A stretch of DNA of 64,000 nt from Bacillota bacterium (GCA_023402075.1 JAEXCS010000040.1:1-64000), one strand, 5' to 3'. Counted from the stretch's first letter, positions 16,062-25,102 are shown. A program made the numbers and translations. The notes: generated from the sequence alone by a model not told the origin.

Positions 16062-17459
16062 ATGGAGATGAATTATCCGAAGTTTACCCCGGAAATGAAA
16101 AAGACCCATAAGATATTGATTCCCAGCATGGCGCCTATTCAGTTCCGAATTCTGGCCGCCGCCATGGAGAATCAGGGCTATACCTGCGAGCTTTTGGGCA
16201 ATTGCGGATCTCAGGTGGCGGAGAACGGGCTGAAATACGTCCACAACGATACCTGTTATCCCGCGCTGTTAGTCATCGGCCAGTTTTTGGACGCGCTGGA
16301 TTCCGGAAAATACGATTTGGACCACACGGCCCTTATCATCACCCAGACCGGCGGAGGCTGCCGTGCATCCAACTATATTCACCTGCTGCGCAAGGCGCTG
16401 GAGCGGGCGGGTTATGGGCAGGTGCCCGTGGCAAGCCTGAACTTTTCCGGCCTTGAAAAGGATTCCGGCTTTCCTATGACGCTGCTTTTGATGCGTCAGC
16501 TGATGGCGGCCATCTACTATGGTGATTTGCTGGCGACCCTGCGGGCGCAGACTGTTCCTTACGAACTGAACAGGGGCGACGCAGACGCGATGCTTGAAAA
16601 GTGGCTGGCGCACATCTGCCAGCGCATTCGGGAAGGAAAGGGCTATTCCGATCGTGAGGTTCGCGCCCTGATGCCCAAAATTGCCGCCGATTTTGCAACG
16701 ATTCCTGTCCGCCGCACACCCAAGGTAAAGGTGGGCGTGGTGGGGGAGATCTACGTGAAATACTCCCCCCTTGGAAACAACGATCTGGAGAAGTTTCTGG
16801 AATCTCAGGACTGCGAAGTGAATCTGCCGGGGCTGATGGGTTTTGTGCAGTATTGCGCCTATAACCCCTCGGAGACGGCGCGGCTATACGGCGGCAGCTT
16901 TTTTGAAAAGCACATTTCTGATGTGGTTCTGGGATATCTTGCAGGAACGGAGCGGGTGATGCGCAAGGCGCTGGAGAAAAACGGCTATCACGCGCCGCTG
17001 CCCTTCAACGAGCTTAGAAAGCTTGCGGAGGGTGTGATCGGTCTTGGTAACAAAATGGGCGAGGGCTGGCTTCTCACTGCCGAGATGATCGAGCTGGTGC
17101 GCGCGGGATATGAAAATATTGTCTGCGCCCAGCCTTTTGGCTGCCTGCCCAACCACATCTGCGGCAAGGGTATGGTGAATAAAATTCGGGAGCTGTATCC
17201 TCAGGCCAACATTACGCCCATTGACTACGACCCCAGTGCCACCCGGGTGAACCAGGAAAACCGCATCAAGCTGATGCTGGCCGTGGGCCGGGAGGGGCTG
17301 GAGCGCCATGCCGATACGGAGGAACCGGCTCCGAAGCTGCAACCTGCGTTGGAGATGGATGCAGAACTGGTGCGGGATTCGGAGATCGGGCTGGCGCAGA
17401 AGACGGAAGAGGAAGAGAAGCTGGAACCGGCGTTGGAAAAGAAGGCCGCAGGTCTTTGA
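16062..17459 (+). CDS. HgdB/DUF2229-related 2-hydroxyacyl-CoA dehydratase-like protein
   Basis: 465 aa, starting 3 bp after the activase stop with GGAGGACTGAGCC as ribosome binding site. It continues the DUF2229/COG3581 family: HNDTCYPALLVIG, TQTGGGCRASNYI, VGEIYVKYSPLGNNDLEKFL and QPFGCLPNHICGKG. The spaced cysteines are candidates for Fe-S ligands like those of the HgdA/HgdB dehydratase subunits. The C-terminal 50 residues are acidic and low in complexity (EEEEKLEPALEKK). In many Clostridia this protein and the preceding one are a single polypeptide of about 1,400 aa, so the two almost surely act together. The substrate is unknown. The operon ends in a strong terminator with no other enzyme gene. 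Confidence 0.82.
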   Translation: MEMNYPKFTPEMKKTHKILIPSMAPIQFRILAAAMENQGYTCELLGNCGSQVAENGLKYVHNDTCYPALLVIGQFLDALDSGKYDLDHTALIITQTGGGCRASNYIHLLRKALERAGYGQVPVASLNFSGLEKDSGFPMTLLLMRQLMAAIYYGDLLATLRAQTVPYELNRGDADAMLEKWLAHICQRIREGKGYSDREVRALMPKIAADFATIPVRRTPKVKVGVVGEIYVKYSPLGNNDLEKFLESQDCEVNLPGLMGFVQYCAYNPSETARLYGGSFFEKHISDVVLGYLAGTERVMRKALEKNGYHAPLPFNELRKLAEGVIGLGNKMGEGWLLTAEMIELVRAGYENIVCAQPFGCLPNHICGKGMVNKIRELYPQANITPIDYDPSATRVNQENRIKLMLAVGREGLERHADTEEPAPKLQPALEMDAELVRDSEIGLAQKTEEEEKLEPALEKKAAGL

Positions 17460-17482
17460 GTCCGGGAAGTTAATCATGCAAA

Positions 17483-17515
17483 AACGCCGCCCGCGGTTGC
17501 GGGCGGCGTTTTTTT
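17483..17515 (+). terminator. Rho-independent terminator of the activase operon
   Basis: AACGCCGCCCGC-GGTT-GCGGGCGGCGTT followed by TTTTT. Confidence 0.93.
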
Positions 17516-17583
17516 GTCATTTCTTGTGTCTGAACCGAAAGGCCCGGTTTTAATGGTGCATTTTCCGGGTGAGTTTGGCAGGC

Positions 17584-18732
17584 TTATTCTGCCCGTTCCA
17601 GCTCCGGCCCCCAGAGGGAGACGCCGCCCCGCTGCACGCGCTTGGCGCGGTATAGCGCCGCATCGGCCCGGTTCATCAGGGTTTGCGGGTCTTCGCCGGG
17701 GTCGCAGGCCGTCAGCCCAATGCTGATGCCCGAGGGGATGGGGCCTGCGTCCGCCTCCACAACCTGAATAAAGTCAGACTGGATTCGGTGGCACAAAGAG
17801 GCTGCGTCCTCAAGATTTCGGGTCTGAAGGATGGCGCAAAACTCGTCCCCGCCGAAGCGGAAAGAGCGAAAAGAACCGTTTTCATAGCGCAGCAGAATCC
17901 GCCCCAGAGACTGTAAATATGAATCGCCCCGCATGTGCCCCAACTGGTCGTTCACGTTTTTGAACTGGTCCACGTCCATCATGGCGAAAAACCACTGAGA
18001 ACGACTCGTGTGGGTGATCTCAGACAGGGCCATTTGCAAAGCCCGCCGGTTTCCAACGCCGGTAAGACTGTCGGTTCTCGTTTTCTCCCGCAGCCGGTGC
18101 TGTTCCAGCACAGCGTTGACGCTGAAGTCAATCTGCTGACGGCAGAGTCTGACCAGAAGGCTGGATATCAGGCAGCAGGTGGCCAGTACGGAAAGGGAAA
18201 TCAGATGATTCAAAACCTCCGGCCCGCTCAGGCGGAAGGGGGGGACGTCCGCAAACCAGCTCAGGAAAAGGTCGGAAAAGACTTTTCCCGCAATGCAAAG
18301 CACGCCCACCAGCGCGGTCAGGCGAATACGTCCGTAAAGAATGGTCAAAATCACCGGAAGCATCAGAGCCATATCCATGGCGGGGAAAAAACGGTGGACG
18401 GTGTAAAGCACAAGCCCGATGCCAGCCCCGCAGAAGGAAATTACGGCAATACACACATCCTCGCGCAGCTTTTTGCTGCGTCGGGCAAGCAGGGCCGCGG
18501 ACAAAAGCACAAGGTTCACAATCAGCGGCAGCGCGATAAACCGCAGCAGATACCGCTCGGAAGACGCAATGGGAAGACGAAAAAAGTCGGCCGCAAAAAG
18601 GACCAGACTTTCTAACACCACAGCGATGAAAACCGCGGCGGACATAATCAGCAGATGTAGCTTCATCCAGACACCGGAAATGTCTCCGGGACTTTGTGCC
18701 GCGTTCTGATGTTCAGTCGAAGGTTGTTCCAA
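17584..18732 (-). CDS. Membrane-bound diguanylate cyclase (GGDEF domain)
   Basis: 382 aa. About six membrane helices fill residues 22-200, followed by a short coiled linker and a GGDEF domain (about 215-375) with the intact active-site motif RFGGDEF and the downstream SIGLTAC region. It should make c-di-GMP from two GTP. The inhibitory I-site RxxD just before the GGDEF motif is not evident (I read ENGSFRSFRFGGDEF). The membrane part resembles 7TM-type sensors but is not assigned to a family. The start is uncertain: TTG at 18732 gives 22 extra residues, and ATG at 18666 (MKLHLLIM) begins right at the first helix. It has no partner nearby. Confidence 0.88.
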   Translation of the reverse strand: MEQPSTEHQNAAQSPGDISGVWMKLHLLIMSAAVFIAVVLESLVLFAADFFRLPIASSERYLLRFIALPLIVNLVLLSAALLARRSKKLREDVCIAVISFCGAGIGLVLYTVHRFFPAMDMALMLPVILTILYGRIRLTALVGVLCIAGKVFSDLFLSWFADVPPFRLSGPEVLNHLISLSVLATCCLISSLLVRLCRQQIDFSVNAVLEQHRLREKTRTDSLTGVGNRRALQMALSEITHTSRSQWFFAMMDVDQFKNVNDQLGHMRGDSYLQSLGRILLRYENGSFRSFRFGGDEFCAILQTRNLEDAASLCHRIQSDFIQVVEADAGPIPSGISIGLTACDPGEDPQTLMNRADAALYRAKRVQRGGVSLWGPELERAE

Positions 18733-19035
18733 TGTCCTGCGCCCCCGTTTCTAGAATGCTAGACTGACGTGCTTTAAAGATGCTTGATTAATCAGATAAA
18801 TAATAGTTATTATTATAACAGGCAGCCTTTTGTTTGTCATCAGCTTTTTAATAAATTTCCCTAATTTTCCAATTTGCACAAAAATTTTTCTATATTTGCA
18901 CGGCCAGCTTCCGCCAAATAGTCGGGGAAAGCAGGGAACTGGCTTTTTCTTGCGTTTTAACGGTGGGTATGCTAAAGTAAGAAAGCCGCTGTCCCCCGTC
19001 GGTGATACCCGGCGAATCCAAAGGCGGCAAAGGAA
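18733..19035. other. Divergent intergenic region
   Basis: About 300 bp between the divergent cyclase and PLP-enzyme genes. The first half is A/T-rich and contains a minus-strand TATAAT-like element near 18810-18820. The second half contains TATGCT at 18967-18972 without a good -35 box. I see no gene and no recognised RNA motif. Confidence 0.4.
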
Positions 19036-20325
19036 TTGAAGAACTTGAACAATCAGGATATGTATGAGGCCCTGGGTGTGAGCCGGGCTGTGTATGAAGT
19101 TGGAGAGACTGTGCTGGCTGCCCTGCGGGAGCGGTTTGCGGAGATTGACACAACCGCAGAATATAATCAGGGCAAGGTGCTGCTGGCCATGCAGAAAAAC
19201 AGGGTCAGCGCCGCCCATTTTGCCGCCACCACCGGCTATGGCTACAACGACGAGGGCCGGGACAATTTGGAACGGATTTACGCCGACGTGTTTCACACCG
19301 AGGCGGCGCTGGTGCGCCCGCAGATTACCTGCGGAACCCATGCGCTGGCCGTGGCTTTGTCCGCAAATCTTCTGCCGGGGGACGAGCTGCTTTCTCCCGT
19401 GGGCGCGCCCTATGACACGCTGGAGGAGGTCATCGGCATCCGGGAGAGCAAGTGTTCTTTAAAAGAGTACGGCGTGACCTATGCGCAGGCCGACTTAAAA
19501 GAAGACGGAAGCTTTGATTACGATGCCATCCGAGAAGCGATCAATGACCGCACAAAGCTGATTACCATCCAGCGCTCTAAGGGCTACGCTACCCGGCCCA
19601 GCTTTTCTGTCTCCCAGATTGGAGAACTGATTGCCTTTTGCAAGTCGATAAAGCCGGACGTAAAATGCATGGTAGACAACTGCTATGGTGAGTTTGTGGA
19701 GCTGGTGGAGCCTTCCGACGTGGGAGCGGATATGGTGGTGGGCAGTCTCATCAAAAATCCCGGCGGCGGGCTTGCCCCCGTGGGTGGGTATATCTGCGGG
19801 ACTAAGGAATGCGTGGAGCGGTGCGCTTATCGGCTCTCTGCCCCGGGTCTTGGCCAGGAGGTGGGTGCGAATCTGGGCCTGATGCCCGCGCTGTATCAGG
19901 GATTATTCCTGTCGCCCACGGTGGTGTCCGGCGCGTTGAAGGGTGCGATTTTTGCAGCCAATATCTATGAAAAGCTGGGCTTTGCCTGCGTCCCCGGTGG
20001 GGCGGAGGATCGGCACGACATTATTCAGGCGGTCACATTGGGAAGCCGCGAAGCCATGGTGGCTTTCTGCAAGGGGATTCAGTCCGCTGCCCCGGTGGAC
20101 AGCTACGTCACGCCGGAGCCATGGGCGATGCCGGGTTACGATTCCGATGTGATTATGGCGGCGGGCGCTTTTGTACAGGGCAGCTCTATTGAGCTGTCCG
20201 CCGACGGCCCAATTCGGGAGCCTTACGCCGTATATTTTCAGGGTGGCTTGACGTGGTATCACGCGAAGCTTGGCATTCTTATGAGTTTGCAAAAGCTGGT
20301 CGAGGCCGGCATTGTGAGGCTGTAA
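19036..20325 (+). CDS. Methionine gamma-lyase/aluminium-resistance family PLP enzyme
   Basis: 429 aa. This is a fold-type I PLP protein of the YnbB/aluminium-resistance family, related to cystathionine gamma-synthase. Visible motifs are TTGYGYNDEGRDNLERIYA near the N-terminus, RPQITCGTHALAVAL, the aspartate strand KCMVDNCYGEFVE, the PLP-lysine segment VVGSLIKNPGGGLAP and QEVGANLGLMPALYQG. The reaction is not established for the family; C-S lyase activity is assumed from homology. The start is unsettled. TTG 19036 almost touches AAAGGA, whereas TTG 19045, three codons later, has a better 10-base spacing. It is followed by a DMT transporter in the same orientation, which may export the product or a related thiol compound (inference). 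Confidence 0.87.
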   Translation: MKNLNNQDMYEALGVSRAVYEVGETVLAALRERFAEIDTTAEYNQGKVLLAMQKNRVSAAHFAATTGYGYNDEGRDNLERIYADVFHTEAALVRPQITCGTHALAVALSANLLPGDELLSPVGAPYDTLEEVIGIRESKCSLKEYGVTYAQADLKEDGSFDYDAIREAINDRTKLITIQRSKGYATRPSFSVSQIGELIAFCKSIKPDVKCMVDNCYGEFVELVEPSDVGADMVVGSLIKNPGGGLAPVGGYICGTKECVERCAYRLSAPGLGQEVGANLGLMPALYQGLFLSPTVVSGALKGAIFAANIYEKLGFACVPGGAEDRHDIIQAVTLGSREAMVAFCKGIQSAAPVDSYVTPEPWAMPGYDSDVIMAAGAFVQGSSIELSADGPIREPYAVYFQGGLTWYHAKLGILMSLQKLVEAGIVRL

Positions 20326-20419
20326 GAATGTCTAGGCCCAATCACTTTTTCAGGAGGAGGCCGCCTCCGGCCCACAACCGATAAACCTCAAAAAAATTTA
20401 ATATAGGAGATTTATCTAT

Positions 20420-21325
20420 ATGTGGTTTTGGCTTTCTATGATTACCCTGCTCTGCTGGAGCGGGTCGGACCTTTTTTCCAAGATCGGATGCCGCGATCAG
20501 GACAAATATGCTCACCTGAAAATGGTGATGGCTGTGGGTCTTGTGATGGGTCTTCACGCGGCCTATGAAGTTTTTATCGGCGGGACGGAGATTTCCGTTT
20601 CTATCCTGCTGACGTATCTGCCCGTCTCCGCGCTGTACATTCTCTCCATGACCATTGGCTATGTGGGCCTACGGTATATTGAGCTGTCGATTTCCTCGCC
20701 CATCTGCAATTCCTCCGGCGCGCTTGTTGCGGTGCTGATTTTGGTCACCGGCGGCGCAGGCGACGTGGGCGGCTGGCAGCTTGCCGCTGTGGCGCTGGTG
20801 TGCGCGGGTGTGGTGGGCCTTGGCATTGTGGAGGCTCACGAGGACGCAGACCTGCGCGCGCTGCGGCAGGAGGCGTCCAATTACAAATACGCAAAGTCCG
20901 CGCTGGCGCTGGTGCTGCCCATTCTTTACTGTCTGTTGGACGCACTGGGGACCTTTGCGGACTCTCTGGTGCTGCGCACGCTGAATGAGGACTCTGCCAA
21001 CGTTGCCTATGAGCTGACATTTTTCGTCTGCGCGGTGGTGTGTTTTATCTATGTGGTACTGGTGAAAAAGCAGCCGCTTCTTCCTAAGCAGGAAGCGCCC
21101 AAATATGTGGGCGCCCTCTGCGAAACGGCCGGTCAGTTCGCCTATATCTACGCCATTGGAGACGAGGAGCACGTGATGATGGCCGCGCCCATCATCTCGG
21201 CCTACTGCGTGGCTTCCGTGGTGTGGAGCCGCATTTTCCTGAAGGAAAAGCTCTCTGCAAAGCACTATGCGGCCATTGCCACGGTCATCGTGGGTATCGT
21301 GATTCTGGGTGTGTTTGACGCGTAA
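20420..21325 (+). CDS. DMT-superfamily (EamA) transporter
   Basis: 301 aa, ten predicted membrane helices in two EamA-type halves: the first begins FWLSMITLLCWSGSDLF and the second begins after the loop at about 145-160 (ALALVLPILYCLLDALGT). Such proteins export amino acids, nucleosides or other metabolites. A short charged loop EAHEDADLRALRQEA separates the halves. AGGAG sits about 9 bases before the ATG. It follows the PLP enzyme by 94 bp and ends in a strong bidirectional terminator, so the pair likely forms one unit. Substrate is unknown. Confidence 0.8.
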   Translation: MWFWLSMITLLCWSGSDLFSKIGCRDQDKYAHLKMVMAVGLVMGLHAAYEVFIGGTEISVSILLTYLPVSALYILSMTIGYVGLRYIELSISSPICNSSGALVAVLILVTGGAGDVGGWQLAAVALVCAGVVGLGIVEAHEDADLRALRQEASNYKYAKSALALVLPILYCLLDALGTFADSLVLRTLNEDSANVAYELTFFVCAVVCFIYVVLVKKQPLLPKQEAPKYVGALCETAGQFAYIYAIGDEEHVMMAAPIISAYCVASVVWSRIFLKEKLSAKHYAAIATVIVGIVILGVFDA

Positions 21326-21344
21326 ACGCCCGGCAGTACCGTTA

Positions 21345-21379
21345 AAAAGCGCCCTCTTCCGTTAGAAGAGGGCGCTTTT
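21345..21379. terminator. Bidirectional terminator
   Basis: AAAAGCGCCCTCTTC-CGTTA-GAAGAGGGCGCTTTT lies between the convergent DMT transporter and macro-domain genes. Confidence 0.92.
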
Positions 21380-21418
21380 CAGAGCTTCCGGCTCAGATAT
21401 GGTGCGGCCCGGCAAAAT

Positions 21419-21955
21419 TCACAGCCGGTCCGCTTTGCTTCCGGCGTACCAGAAATTATAGGTTTGCCGCCAGATTTTTGCGGCGTCCTCCGTGTGGCAG
21501 ACGATCCGCACGCTGCGGGGCGTTTGATGTTCGTAAAGAAAGTCCATGATGGCCCGCAGGGCCACGGCGGCGGCCTGCGCTGCCGGATAGCCGAAAACTC
21601 CGGTGGAGATGCAGGGAAAATCCACAGATTGAATGTCCCGCTCTTTGGCAAGATGCAGGCAGGAGCGATAGCACGAGGCAAGCTCCTCCGCTTCGCCAAA
21701 CTGCCCGCCCTGCCATACGGGGCCGGGAGTGTGAAGCACATACCGGGCCTTTAGTCTGTATCCCTTTGTCAATTTCGCCTGCCCTGTGGGGCAGCCGCCA
21801 AGGGCGCGGCACTCCTCCAAAAGCTCTGGGCCGGCAGCGGCGTGAATGGCCCCGTCCACGCCGCTGCCGCCCAGAAGCGACTCGTTGGCGGCGTTGACTA
21901 TGGCTTCTGCGTTTGATTGGGTAATATCTCCCACAAGAATGGAAAACCGATTCAT
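21419..21955 (-). CDS. Macro-domain protein (ADP-ribose/O-acetyl-ADP-ribose deacetylase type)
   Basis: 178 aa, a single macro domain of the YmdB/MacroD type: VGDITQSNAEAIVNAANESLLGGSGVDGAIHAAAG-type sequence (abbreviated) near the N-terminus, then CPTGQAKLTKGY, VLHTPGPVW and the second binding loop FPCISTGVFGYP. The residues that contact ADP-ribose are all present. It would hydrolyse O-acetyl-ADP-ribose or remove ADP-ribose from substrates. The start is the ATG at 21955 behind GAAGGAG. The longer in-frame reading to 22036 lacks a site and family similarity. It stands alone, with no ADP-ribosyltransferase or sirtuin alongside. Confidence 0.93.
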   Translation of the reverse strand: MNRFSILVGDITQSNAEAIVNAANESLLGGSGVDGAIHAAAGPELLEECRALGGCPTGQAKLTKGYRLKARYVLHTPGPVWQGGQFGEAEELASCYRSCLHLAKERDIQSVDFPCISTGVFGYPAAQAAAVALRAIMDFLYEHQTPRSVRIVCHTEDAAKIWRQTYNFWYAGSKADRL

Positions 21956-22147
21956 AAAGATGTCTCCTTCTGCAATTTTTCGTATTGCCCGCGAAAAAAC
22001 CGGAGGGACATTTACCCGACGGGGACTGTCCCGCAAGGGGTTCCGGTTTCAGCCGGCGGTGTGTGCCGTACCTGCCGGCACGGGGTGCTTCTTTTGCGCA
22101 TGCCTGTCGCCTTGCTTTGCGGGACGGGCCTTTTACGGCGCTTTTAC

Positions 22148-22176
22148 TTGCGTTCGCAGCGGTAAAGTGATAAAAT
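22148..22176 (+). promoter_or_regulatory. Predicted promoter of the TIM-barrel gene
   Basis: TTGCGT (22148-22153), 17-bp spacer, TAAAAT (22171-22176). The G+C-rich stretch 21956-22147 holds imperfect hairpins only. Confidence 0.6.
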
Positions 22177-22222
22177 ACATACGTAAAATTAGTTTTCAAA
22201 GGATCGCAAAAGGAGGTCATCC

Positions 22223-22888
22223 ATGCCCAAACACATGCCTACCTATACCGGAACGCTGCGCAGTCACACGCTGGCGCTGCCTCAGTGTGTCAGCGAGTGC
22301 GGCGGCATCCGCATTTTTGGCCGGCGCATCAAGTCCCTGGCCTTTTCCACAGACGTGGCTATTGTCAAAAATATCAATGCCGACGCCATTATTGCCGTCT
22401 ATCCCTTCACGCCCCAGCCGGTCATTTCTCAGGCGATCATCAGCGTGTCGGACGTGCCGGTGTTCGTAGGAGTGGGCGGCGGCATCACCACCGGGGCACG
22501 GGCGGTTCGTCTGGCCATTCAGGCGGAGCATCAGGGCGCTTACGGTGTGGTGCTGAACGCGCCCACGGACAATGCCATTATCCGCCAGATCAAGGAGGAG
22601 GTGGACATTCCGGTGATTATCACCGTGGTGTCCGAGCGGACGGACATCCGCGCCCGCATCGATGCGGGGGCCGATTTTCTCAACGTGTCCGGCGCGGCCA
22701 GAACTCCGGAAATTGTGGCCCACATCCGAAATCAGTTTCCCGAGGTGCCCATCATTGCCACCGGCGGCCCCACGGATGAATCGGTCCTCAAGACCATCCG
22801 GGCGGGGGCCAACGCCATCACCTACACACCCCCCAGCACCGGCGAGCTGTTTGCCAGAATTATGGACAGGTATCGGGACACACTTTAA
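22223..22888 (+). CDS. Phosphate-binding TIM-barrel protein of unknown function
   Basis: 221 aa. The C-terminal half has the succession of strands and glycine loops of a TIM barrel: VFVGVGGGITTGARAVRLA, YGVVLNAPT, PVIITVVSE, GADFLNVSGAART, PIIATGGPTDES. The last two resemble the phosphate-binding loops of KDPG aldolase, TrpC or ThiE-like enzymes. NCBI-type annotation for relatives is a generic hydrolase or beta/alpha-barrel protein. I cannot name a substrate. GGAGG sits 7 bases before the ATG. It has its own promoter and terminator, so it is monocistronic and gives no pathway clue. Confidence 0.7.
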   Translation: MPKHMPTYTGTLRSHTLALPQCVSECGGIRIFGRRIKSLAFSTDVAIVKNINADAIIAVYPFTPQPVISQAIISVSDVPVFVGVGGGITTGARAVRLAIQAEHQGAYGVVLNAPTDNAIIRQIKEEVDIPVIITVVSERTDIRARIDAGADFLNVSGAARTPEIVAHIRNQFPEVPIIATGGPTDESVLKTIRAGANAITYTPPSTGELFARIMDRYRDTL

Positions 22889-22892
22889 GAGC

Positions 22893-22927
22893 AGGCGCTC
22901 CTCCAAAGCCGGGGGAGCGCCTTTTCA
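22893..22927. terminator. Terminator between convergent genes
   Basis: AGGCGCTCC paired with GGAGCGCCT, then TTTTC. It is only 5 bp from the stop of the minus-strand amidohydrolase. Confidence 0.8.
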
Positions 22928-22932
22928 TTGCC

Positions 22933-24291
22933 TTATGCCCGGGCAAGATATTCCCCGCAGACCCGCCGGGCTTCGGCCGCCACTGCGTCCTCATCCACAG
23001 TGACCAGCCGACCGTCCCGAACCACAATTTTTCCGGCTACCACCGTTATATCCACCGGGCCACGCAGGCCCATGGTGGCGAGGGCGGCGGCGGGGTCGTA
23101 TTCGCCGCCGACCAGCTCTAAGCGGCGAGAATCCACCAAAAAGAAGTCCGCGCAGCTGCCAACCGTTAAAGAGCCGATGTCCTCTCTTCCCAACAGGCGG
23201 GCGCTGCCCCGGGTGGCCAGCTTCAAAATTTCATATCCCGAAGGGGCGGCGGCGCTGGAGTTGAGCCGGTGGAGCAAAAATGCTACCCGCAGCTCCTCCA
23301 TCAGGGAAGAGCCGTCGTTGCTGGCGGAGCCATCCACTGCAAGCCCCACCGGGACATGCAGCTTCAGCATCTCGGGAATCCGGGCAATGCCGGAGCTGAG
23401 CTTCATATTGGAAATGGGGCAGTGGGCCACACCCGTGCCGGTGCGGGCAAGCTCGTGCAGTTCTTCGGTGTTAAAATGGATGCCGTGGGCATACCACACG
23501 TCCGGTCCCATCCAGCCGAGAGAGGCCATGTATTCAAGTGGGCGCATTTGGAAACGCTCTAAGGTATAGCGCTCCTCGTCCTTTGTCTCCGCAAGATGGG
23601 TGTGCAGCCGCACGCCATACTGCCGGGCCAGCACCGCGCTCTGGCGCAGCAGCTCCGGCGAGACGGAGAAGGGCGAGCAGGGCGCCAGCGCCACCTGACG
23701 CATGGAGCCGAAGGATGCGTCGTGATATGCCTCAATGCACCGGGCGGAGTCTTTTATGATTTCGTCCACCGTCTGGACCACGCTGTCCGGCGGCAGGCCC
23801 CCGTCTTTTTTGGACAAATCCATGCTGCCCCGGGAGGCATGGAACCGGACGCCCAGCTCCGCCGCCGCCGCAAACTGAACGCCCATCAAATCGCCAGCTC
23901 CGGCGGGGAAGACGTAGTGATGGTCAAACACGGTGGTGCAGCCGTGCTTTAAAAGCTCGCCGCAGCCCGTCAGGGTGCTCAAGCGGATGGCCTCGCCGTC
24001 CAGCCCTTTCCAAATTTCGTACAGGGCGGTGAGCCAGTCGAACAGCTCCAGATTTTGCACCTGAGGAAGATTCCTCGAAAAGGTTTGGTACAGGTGGTGA
24101 TGCGTGTTCACAAGTCCGGGATAGCACCAGAAATGAGCGCCGTCCAAAACCTCGTCGGCAGACTGGGGCAGCGCCTCTCCCATGGCGCGCAAAATGCCGT
24201 TTTCACAGTAGATGTCAATGTTTTTCAAAACCCGGTCATCGTCATCGCAGGTCACCACGGCGGACAGATTTTTAATCAGCAGAGAGGACAT
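22933..24291 (-). CDS. Amidohydrolase, probable 8-oxoguanine/guanine deaminase family
   Basis: 452 aa. It is a metal-dependent hydrolase of the ATZ/TRZ group. Metal motif NTHHHLYQT at about residues 61-69 (the HxHxxQ form typical of 8-oxoguanine deaminases), then the metal histidine in LHTHLAETKDEE, the histidine WYAHGIHF and the catalytic aspartate AVDGSASND. It would deaminate an oxidised or normal purine, such as 8-oxoguanine to urate, or a related N-heterocycle. The start ATG follows AGGAG. The gene has its own promoter divergent from sdaAB. Exact substrate needs structural residues that I cannot compare here. Confidence 0.85.
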   Translation of the reverse strand: MSSLLIKNLSAVVTCDDDDRVLKNIDIYCENGILRAMGEALPQSADEVLDGAHFWCYPGLVNTHHHLYQTFSRNLPQVQNLELFDWLTALYEIWKGLDGEAIRLSTLTGCGELLKHGCTTVFDHHYVFPAGAGDLMGVQFAAAAELGVRFHASRGSMDLSKKDGGLPPDSVVQTVDEIIKDSARCIEAYHDASFGSMRQVALAPCSPFSVSPELLRQSAVLARQYGVRLHTHLAETKDEERYTLERFQMRPLEYMASLGWMGPDVWYAHGIHFNTEELHELARTGTGVAHCPISNMKLSSGIARIPEMLKLHVPVGLAVDGSASNDGSSLMEELRVAFLLHRLNSSAAAPSGYEILKLATRGSARLLGREDIGSLTVGSCADFFLVDSRRLELVGGEYDPAAALATMGLRGPVDITVVAGKIVVRDGRLVTVDEDAVAAEARRVCGEYLARA

Positions 24292-24339
24292 GGCGCAGCT
24301 CCTTTCATGATCAAACAGGTTACATCGTTTTTTACGACT

Positions 24340-24367
24340 ATTCTAACAGAAGTATCAAAAAAATCAA
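24340..24367 (-). promoter_or_regulatory. Predicted promoter of the amidohydrolase gene
   Basis: On the minus strand: TTGATT, 16-bp spacer, TAGAAT. A weaker plus-strand candidate for sdaAB, TTGAAA at 24369-24374 with TAAGCT 17 bp later, lies back to back with it. Confidence 0.55.
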
Positions 24368-24433
24368 CTTGAAACCTAATAAAATTTGTAGTAAGCTAAA
24401 AGAAAGTTTTGAAACAGGGAAGGGAGGGGCCTT

Positions 24434-25102
24434 ATGCTGGATATTTTTGATATCCTGGGTCCCATCATGGTGGGGCCGTCCAGCTCGCACACGGCGGGGG
24501 CGGTTCGGATTGGAAATATGGCCCGGTCGCTGCTGGGGGGCGAGCCGAAAACGGCCAAAATTGGGTTGCACGGCTCTTTTGCAGAGACGGGGCCGGGACA
24601 CGGCACGGACCGGGCGCTGGTGGCGGGGCTTTTGGGAATGCGGCCGGACGATCTGCGCATTCCCCGCAGTCTTGAGCTGGCGGAAAAAGAGGGGCTGGAG
24701 GTATCCTTTCGGAAGGTGGAGCTGAAGGAAGCCCATCCCAACACGGCGGTGCTGAGCGTATCCGACGGAAACGGGCGGACGCTGGAGCTTCAGGCCGCTT
24801 CCACCGGGGGCGGACGCATCCGGGTGGACGCGCTGGATGGCATCCATGTGAATTTCACCGGCAGTTTCAACACGCTGATCATCCGCTCCATCGACGTGCC
24901 GGGAAAGCTGGCGGAGGTGACGTGGATTTTGGAGCACGGAAGCGTGAACATCGCCAATATGAACCTCTGGCGGGCAAAGCGGGGCGGCAGCGTGCTGATG
25001 GTGATTGAGACGGACGAGAAGGTGTCCCCCAAGGTGCGGACGCTGATTGGAGAGCTGGAGAATGTGACCGGCGTGACGTATTATGAGAGGGAGGACGCGT
25101 AA
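24434..25102 (+). CDS. sdaAB: L-serine dehydratase, beta subunit
   Basis: 222 aa. The N-terminal SDH_beta domain opens with FDILGPIMVGPSSSHTAGA, the conserved substrate-binding region, and has GSFAETGPGHGTDRAL. A C-terminal ACT domain (about 148-220) reads FNTLIIRSIDVPGKLAEVT. With the alpha subunit it forms the oxygen-sensitive [4Fe-4S] enzyme that deaminates serine to pyruvate and ammonia. The stop and the alpha-subunit start overlap (TAATG at 25100-25104). GGGAGGGG precedes the ATG. This two-subunit form is typical of Firmicutes. Confidence 0.96.
   Translation: MLDIFDILGPIMVGPSSSHTAGAVRIGNMARSLLGGEPKTAKIGLHGSFAETGPGHGTDRALVAGLLGMRPDDLRIPRSLELAEKEGLEVSFRKVELKEAHPNTAVLSVSDGNGRTLELQAASTGGGRIRVDALDGIHVNFTGSFNTLIIRSIDVPGKLAEVTWILEHGSVNIANMNLWRAKRGGSVLMVIETDEKVSPKVRTLIGELENVTGVTYYEREDA

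Noticed and set aside
15051..16244. Minus-strand ORF of 397 codons opposite the activase operon
   Set aside because: It is the shadow of two well-supported genes and has no ribosome binding site or recognisable domain.
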